Origin: Castanea sativa
Taxonomy: Eukaryota; Streptophyta; Magnoliopsida; Fagales; Fagaceae
Direction: 5' to 3'
Assembly: GCF_040712315.1 (NCBI RefSeq)
Contig: NC_134017.1
Coordinates: 28,441,273 to 28,505,272 of the forward strand
DNA: 64,000 bases
Shown: positions 57,739 to 64,000 of the stretch, piece after piece
Position numbering within the stretch: position 1 is the first letter of the stretch
Layout: every line of letters begins with the position of its first letter
Notes under the pieces: model-generated
Database searches by the model: none
What the model saw: only the letters and a program-made list of their open reading frames with translations
What the model was told of the DNA's origin: nothing
Program-made: the position numbers and the translations under genes

Positions 57739-60536
57739 TTTTCCCCTGCCGAGGATAGATCGGTTGGTAGACTCTACGGCTGGACATAAATTACTAACAT
57801 TCATGGACGCATTTTCGGGTTACAACCGGATAAAGATGGGCCGAGGAAGATCGTGAAAAACCGCCTTCATCACAAGCCAAGGACTCTCTTGCTATAAGGT
57901 AATGCCCTTCGGATTTGAAGAACGCAGGGCAACGTACCAAAGATTGGTAAACAAGATGTTCAAGCAAGCAAATTGGGAGAAATATGGAAGTATATGTGGA
58001 CGATATGCTCGTCAAGAGCAAAGAAGAGTTAACTCACTTTGGACGACACTGGGAGAGACATTTAATACCCTCCGAAGATACCGTATGAAGCTCAACCCTA
58101 GTAAGTGTGTTTTTGGGGTAGCTTCGGGAAAGTTCTTAGGGTTCATGGTATCCCAAAGGGAATAGAAGCAAATCCGGAGAAGGTGCAAGCGATACTCGAC
58201 ATGGCATCCCCCAGAACCATCAAAGATGTCCAAAAGCTCACGGGAAGAATAGCTGCACTAAATAGGTTCGTCTCTAAAGCGACGGACAAATGCCTCCCAT
58301 TTTTCAAAACGTTGAAGCAAGCGTTCGCCTGGACTGACGAGTGTGAGGCGGCTTTTCAAGAACTCAAGCGCTACTTAAGCAGCCCGCCCGTCTCGAGTCC
58401 CTCAAAAGCGGGGAGAGAATCTTTATTTATACCTGGCGGCCTCATCCACGGCCGTCGCGTGCCGCCTTAATCCGAGAAGAAGACAAGAAGCAGCTCCCGG
58501 TTATTATGTCGGCCCAAGCCTTCCAAGGAGCAGGCCAAATACCCCGGGATTGAGAAGATTGTCTTCGTCCTAATAGTGGCTTCGGGAAAGCTACGACCAT
58601 ACTTCGAAGCACACCCTATCCTTGTAATGACGGATCAACCCATCGGAAATCCATGAGCAAGCCCGAAGTACCGTGGGAGAATGGTCCGGTGGGCAATCGA
58701 ACTCGGCCGGTTCAACATCGAATACCATCCCGTAACGGCCATCAAGGCGCAAGCTCTAGCGGACTTCATAGCAGAATTCACCCTCCCCGGACGATAGTGA
58801 CGGCATGGACGAGGCGGAACAAGTGGACACCCGCATCGACGGATCGTCAGCCCGAAAGAGGGGAGGAGTAGGGATCATTATAAACACCCCCAATGGAGAA
58901 AAACTCCAATATGGAGTCCAATTAAAATTCCCGGCAACCAACAACGAGGCTGAATAGGAAGGCATACTGACGGGACTAAGACTTGGCAATGCTCTCGGGA
59001 TTAAGAACTTGCTCATTCAGAGTGACTCGAAACTAGCGATAGGGCAGATCAGGGAAGAGTATGAGGCGAAGGAAGAAAGGATGCAGAAGTACCTCAAGTT
59101 GGTCAGGCATCTAGCTCGTGGTTTCAACAAGTTGAATTTCGTCAGGATCCCGAGAAGCCAAAATGCAGAGGCAGACGAGGTCGCCAAAATGGCCTCGTCT
59201 ATAGAAGAACCAACGGACAAGGAGATTCTCATGGAGATTCAGAAATACCCTAGCATCGAGGAAGTCCCGGTATTCCCCATCCAGAACATGGGTGGTTGGA
59301 TGGAACCGATCGTCTCATATCTTCAAGACGGACATCTCCCTCATGACTCAATGGAGGCCAGGAAGATTAAAGCAAGGGCGGCCAGATTCACAATTTTGAA
59401 TGATACCTTATACAAAAGAGGATTCTCCTTGCCTTATTTGAAGTGTCTCGACGAGGAAGAAGCTAAGTACGTCCTCCGCGAAATCCACGAAGGGATTTGC
59501 GGGGACCACGCCGAGCCCAGATCCTTGGTAAGTAAGGTTATTAGAGCAGGGTATTTCTGGCCAACTATGCAGGAAGACGCTATGGAGCTCGTCAAGAGGT
59601 GCGATAAGTGCCAGAGGTTCGGGAACGTCCGCAGGCCGGCGTAGAAGATGACAACGATTACCTCCCCCGGCCATTCGCACAATGGGGGATCGATATCGTC
59701 GGTCCGTTACCCACGGGAAAAGGACAAGTACGATTCTTGCTCGTCGCTATCGACTACTTCACTAAATGGGTTGAAGCGAAGCAATAGCAACGATCACGAG
59801 GCAAGAATCCGTAGCTTCGTGTGGAGAAACATAATTTGCGGGTTCGGGATCCCACAAACGATCATTTCGAACAATGGCCGACGATTCGACAAACAGGATT
59901 TAGAGACTTTTGCTCGGGACTCGGGTATCAAGAATAAGTTCTCGTCACACTCGGGCACCCAGCATCTGCAACGGACAGACGGAGGTAACTAATCGAACAC
60001 TGCTCAAGATCATAAAAGCACGACTAGACGAAGCTAAGGGCGCGTGGCCAGAAGAGTTGCCCAATGTCTTGTGGGCCTACAGGACGACAACAAGAACCCC
60101 TATGGGAGAGACGCCTTTCAGGCTCACTTATGGCACTGAAGCAGTAATCCCAGTCGAGGTGGGTATGACCAGCACCCGGCGAGAAGCCTTCTGCGAGGAG
60201 AACAACGACGACCAGCTTCGAATCAATCTGGATTGCTTAGACGAGGTAAGGGATAAGGCCTCGAACATGACGATGAAGTACCAGCGTAAGATGACTGAAT
60301 ACTACAACAAAAGGGTCAGGCCCAGAAGACTAGAAATTGGCGATCTCGTCTTACGTAAGGTGACGACTGCAACTAGAGACCCCGCCCACGGGAAACTTGG
60401 CCCCACATGGGAAGGACCTTACAAGGTCGTGCACTACTCCCGACAAGGAAGCTATCACTTGGAGACCCTGGACGAACAAAAACTCCCGCGACCTTGGAAC
60501 ATAGAAAACCTGAAGAAGTACCACCAACAGACATAG
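57600..60536 (+). pseudogene. pol: Pol of element C, many frameshifts
   Basis: Reverse transcriptase 57656-58300 in three frames, with Val-Asp-Phe-Thr-Asp-Leu-Asn-Lys and Tyr-Val-Asp-Asp at 57993-58004. RNase H about 58320-58760. The second RNase H is about 58830-59205 (Ile-Asp-Gly-Ser-Ser start, Asn-Asn-Glu-Ala-Glu). Integrase zinc region 59480-59625 (His-Glu-Gly-Ile-Cys-Gly-Asp-His; Cys-Asp-Lys-Cys). Integrase core about 59660-59990 in broken frames, with Ser-Asn-Asn-Gly in place of an expected Asp-Asn-Gly, and the Glu of Gln-Thr-Glu-Val present. Integrase C-terminal part to 60536. At least six frame changes; no protein could be made. Confidence 0.85.
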
Positions 60537-60633
60537 ATCAAGAATGTACTAATTACTGAAAATTAATGAAATGATTTTTCAAATGATGTGCTCATACAGG
60601 TACCAAGTCTCGGAGAGTTAAAAAAAAAAAAAT

Positions 60634-61169
60634 GTCTAAGTAATAAGATTCCGCATAGACGGATGTACATTACTGACGAAGACAAAAGCAAAGAACTTTT
60701 GTCTAAGTAATAAGATTCCGCACAGACGGATGTACATTACTGACGAAGACAAAAGCAAAGAACTTTTGTCTAAGTAATAAGATTCCGCACAGACGGAAGT
60801 ACATTACTGACGAAGACAAAAGCAAAGAACTTTTGTCTAAGTAATAAGATTCCGCATAGACGGATGTACATTACTGACGAAGACAAAAGCAAAGAACTTT
60901 TGTCTAAGTAATAAGATTCCGCATAGACGGATGTACATTACTGACGAAGACAAAAGCAAAGAACTTTTGTCTAAGTAATAAGATTCCGCATAGACGGATG
61001 TACATTACTGACGAAGACAAAAGCAAAGAACTTTTGTCTAAGTAATAAGATTCCACATAGACGGAAGTATATTACTGACGAATACTAAAGCCAAGAACTT
61101 TTGTCTAGGTAATGAGGTTCCGCATAGACGGAGACACATCACTGACGAAGACTAAAGCAAAAAAAAAAA
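60634..61169 (+). repeat. 67-bp tandem repeat of element C, 8 units
   Basis: Units start at 60634, 60701, 60768, 60835, 60902, 60969, 61036 and 61103 with GTCTAAGTAATAAGATTCCG. The first seven are nearly identical; the last is diverged. It lies between integrase and the antisense gene, as does the related 95-bp array of element A. Confidence 0.9.
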
Positions 61170-61451
61170 AACGCCTAAGTACAGGAGAAGGCTTAAGTGA
61201 TCACATTCCCATCCAGTGGGCAAACATTACTGACAAAAAAAAAAAATTTTATAGCAGAATATATCCAAGTAGATGTAATATTATAAAAGCCTAAAACCTG
61301 AGGCCATTGTTCCAAAAAAAAAAAAAACCCATAAACACTGGGATAAAAATACACATGAAAATTTCTAATTGTCCAGGAAATTGAGCCTGAAAAACATGTC
61401 AGGCACCTCAAAAAAAAAAATACATGTAATAAAAACTTTTTGATTACAGGT
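61170..61451. other. Spacer with several poly-A runs
   Basis: Poly-A runs of 9-15 bases on the plus strand, and no gene. It would hold the 3' UTR of the antisense gene, whose stop is at 61452-61454. Confidence 0.5.
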
Positions 61452-63698
61452 TCAAACATTAGGGTCGGCGTCGTCTCCAGCTGGGGCATCGAGGGCAGGG
61501 GCATCGATGACGGGAGCATCAGGAACGTCTTCAGGGGCTTCGGCGGCGGCGGCTAGGGCAGCCTCGTCAGCAGAGATCTCCTTGTCAACCTCCTCCATAT
61601 CCAGCGCCTCCAGATCCACCCCGGAAGGATGCTTGATGCAATACCTCCTCAAGAGCTCAAACCCCTTAAAGTACCAGCTGAAGAGCACAGAGTTGTACTC
61701 TTCAGTCTGCTGGAAGCCCTCGATGGCCCTAGAGGCGACGACCTTGATTTTTTCCTTCGCGGCTGCGAGCTGCTCGTCCTTTTCCAAGACCAGCTGCTGT
61801 TCAACCTTAAGATCGTCGCCCAGCTTTTTGACCTCGTCCTTGTATTAGTGAACATCCTCCATCGCGGTTATCAATTCCCTCTTCAGCCTCGAGTTCTCCA
61901 TCTCCAGGACTTTGATCCGAGAAAGCGAAGACTCGACCTTGGCCTCCTGAGCTTGATACTCCGCTGAAAAATGGACGGCTTCCCCCAACACCTAAAAAAA
62001 AAAAAAAGGGGCATGCAAAAGAATAAATAAGAAAGGGAGAGGCTTATGTGTAAAGGCGTCACGAGAAACAAACGATTTACCTGGACGAGTTTATGGATAT
62101 GACGACCCATCAACTCAGCTGGAGTCGAACCTGAAAGCACCTTCAGGTCCTCGGCATTCACTACTCCACGAGCCCGATCCGTCGCCAACCTCTCGTCATC
62201 CCAAATAGTGGACGATCCGGCGGCATCCTTTTCTTTATCCGATGTGCGAGGCCTCTTGGAAGCAGGTGTCGGAATTTCTTCTACCGAAGTGGCCGGAGAA
62301 GCCGTCCTCGTCGTCTCGGCACCCGAAACCACGGGTGTGGTCGAGACCGTCGGAGTAACGGAAGCAACCTTGCCCTTCACTCGAACCACCTTCTTCCCAA
62401 GGCTCGACAAGGGTTCGTCTTTCTTGGACCTCATTTTTTCATACATGCCCTTGTTGAATTTCGTCGTCATCTCTGCAAAAGGGAAAAATTTGTAAGAGAA
62501 AGAGTAAATTGAACAAGTATAGCCTCAGGGTCAATACCGATGAACTTAGAAGCTTACTCTTCTTTCCTTCGATATCAAGGCTTCGTAAGACGTAGGGAGA
62601 CGGATCGGGGCCGAGGTTGTAGAAAGCGAGTGTCCTCGGGTCTACCAAGTCGTCCCAATTGTCAATGGATTGGGAATAAGTGATGGCCACCTCAACGCGC
62701 TCCTTGTACCTGCTTTTCAACTTCGGTCTTCGTTTAGCTGCACGAGGACGAAGGAAATTAGCAACAATCACCCAAAAATATATATATATATATACATATA
62801 AAAAAAAAAAAAAAGAGGGCGAGAAAGAAGACTGACGCACCTAAGGTCGGGGTTCCCCACCGACGAAGCAACCTGGGGATCTCACCCCAGTCCTGGCTGG
62901 AGGGAGTCTCAAAATTGTCCCCAGACACAAACACAAATCTGGACTTCCAGTATCTGAAGGATGAAGGTAAGCCCTTGACGATCCTGGTTCTTCTCTCCCA
63001 AGGTACTAGCTCGTAATACCCGTACTCTTTGGACTCTTTTAGACGGTATAAATATACGAGCTCGTTTACCTTAATCATATCCCCGTTAGCGGCCAACCAT
63101 ATTTCCATACAGTTGACCACTATTCTCCACGAATTGGGCATAAGCTGCCCGGGGGCAATCCCCAGATATGCCAGGAGCTCCATCACAAACGGGTGGACGG
63201 GAAGCCTAAGTCCACAAGTGAAAGCGGCCTCATAGAAGCACACTTCACCGGGGAAAAACGAGCAAGCCCTGTCATCATCAGTGGGGCGACGAACACGGAC
63301 CCGCTCTGGGAATTGAAATCTATCCCTAAACCGATTGACGGCGTCGGAATCTAATCCGCACGGCTCCACGAGGGCGTGGAAAGCCCTAACCTCTCTAAAT
63401 GTCGAGACAACCGTATCTCCCTCCATAGGATCGTCGCTAGACGACAACCCAGTATCGAGGTCACTAGACCTAACCTCTGACATCAACTTAAGCTTCTTCA
63501 CCAAATCTTCAAACCAATCGACGGACTCTCGGAGCAATGGGTATAAATCACCCAAAACAACACCTAAACTGCTACCCTCAGAAACAAAGCCCCTCAAATT
63601 GGGGAAAACACCTAATGACCCCCCTAAGCGAGCAAAAAGAAAAGAAACTGAAGGACAGTTTTCCCTAACCTCTAAATTACTGACCATGAACTTCCAAT
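61452..63698 (-). CDS. Antisense gene of Tat element C, four coding exons, one nonsense codon
   Basis: Runs opposite to gag-pol. Coding exons: 63687-62841, 62737-62558, 62472-62081 and 61991-61452, all with GT-AG introns and joining phases that keep one frame (about 650 residues). A further intron (63838-63699) lies in the 5' UTR. Exon 1 holds the Gly-Leu-Ser-Ser-Ser-Asp-Asp-Pro motif and the Trp-Glu-Arg-Arg-Thr-Arg-Ile-Val region. Exon 2 is basic. Exon 3 is Ser/Thr/Pro-rich and disordered with a Lys-Arg-Pro-Arg patch that could serve as a nuclear signal. Exon 4 is a long coiled coil with an Ala/Asp-rich acidic tail. An in-frame TAA at 61845-61847 (exon 4) is the only lesion seen. Matches the known antisense ORF type of Tat elements; biochemical function unknown. 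An in-frame upstream hydrophobic start at 63780 lies in the intron and is unlikely. Confidence 0.7.
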
Positions 63699-63838
63699 CT
63701 ACAAAGAAGAATACTAAGATTCCCACAGAAAGAAGGGAGAAACAAACAGGGAGAACCACAAAGAAAAAAAAAACAAACAAAAATCAGATACTTGCAAAAA
63801 AAAAAAGAAGAAAAAAGAGAGAGAATGAAGAAGCTTAC
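63699..63838 (-). other. 5' UTR intron of the element C antisense gene
   Basis: Donor AG|GTAAGC at 63839/63838 and acceptor TTTGTAG before 63698, with a T-rich tract. An intron in the same place lies before the element A copy (GTATGC at 25323 to TTTTAG just before the ATG). Further upstream, TTTTAAACT occurs in both copies (about 63965 here, about 25190 in A) and may be the core promoter. Confidence 0.55.
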
Positions 63839-64000
63839 CTCGAAGAAAGCAAGGAGCCCAACAGCCAAGAACCAAAAAGGAGCAAAGAAACGTGCGAGGA
63901 GGATGCTTAGAGGAGAAAAACTGGAGTTTGGAAGGAAATGAAAAAGTAAAGTGCAGAGAAATGAGTTTAAAAGCCAAAATAGAAGTAAAAACCGAAAATC

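Larger units (their letters stand above)
54835..64000 (+). mobile_element. Ty3/Gypsy Tat-type element C, runs off the window
   Basis: Order: 5' LTR, primer site, gag-protease, pol with two RNase H domains and integrase, 67-bp tandem array, antisense gene, then the window ends before the 3' LTR. It inserted into element B's 3' LTR. The left target flank is GAACC (54830-54834); the uninterrupted site is at 42769-42773. Same family as element A. Confidence 0.85.

Noticed and set aside
63335..63910. 191-codon plus-strand frame rich in Lys, Ser and Thr at the window end
   Set aside because: Antisense shadow of exon 1 and the 5' UTR intron of the element C antisense gene, whose splice sites and homology to element A decide the strand.

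Overview
The window is nuclear DNA from a flowering plant, most likely a woody eudicot. The evidence is an intron-free plant aromatic amino acid decarboxylase-type gene, plant LTR retrotransposons with initiator-Met-tRNA or TGGCG-type primer sites, a CACTA transposon with spliced transposase exons, a hAT-type miniature element, and plant pararetrovirus relics. The exact family cannot be read from the sequence alone. I saw no tRNA, rRNA or prokaryotic-type operon. Only one ordinary host gene looks intact; almost everything else is nested mobile DNA.

Layout, 0-12 kb. A 5-kb LTR element (80-5121, minus strand, TSD TGATT, gag remnant only) interrupts an older RNase H-like fossil, whose two halves (1-79 and 5127-5468) still line up in frame. 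Then comes the host gene at 6495-8036 (minus). It is a PLP enzyme of the tyrosine decarboxylase / aromatic acetaldehyde synthase family. A Phe at residue 347 in the catalytic loop predicts acetaldehyde synthase chemistry. Its upstream side carries a TATA box and a three-copy 250-bp tandem repeat. A probable solo LTR lies at 10685-11521.

12-24.5 kb. One end of a CACTA (En/Spm) transposon lies at 12092, with a decayed minus-strand transposase gene whose exons run from 18842 down to 14462. An unidentified plus-strand ORF sits in one of its introns. Two relics of an endogenous caulimovirus-like pararetrovirus follow (20627-21285 minus, 23640-24489 plus), together with a pair of 0.23-kb direct repeats.

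24.5-64 kb. Three Ty3/Gypsy elements of the Tat type (two RNase H domains and an antisense gene between integrase and the 3' LTR) are nested in and beside each other. Element A (24490-29368, minus) entered the pararetrovirus relic and is cut off at 29368 where element B begins. Element B (29369-54834, plus) has very long LTRs full of short tandem arrays. Its 5' LTR is interrupted by about 10.7 kb of related LTR-like sequence (29572-40272), which itself holds a solo LTR (35116-36552) and a hAT miniature element (36740-37319). Its 3' LTR holds a solo LTR (52469-53460) and is split at 54834 by element C (54835 to beyond the window end, plus), a sister copy of A. None of the polyproteins is intact. 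The spliced antisense gene of C is the best preserved element gene, with one nonsense codon.

Nested insertions with readable target duplications give a relative order: RNase H fossil before the 5-kb element; pararetrovirus relic before A, then B, then the solo LTR and C inside B.
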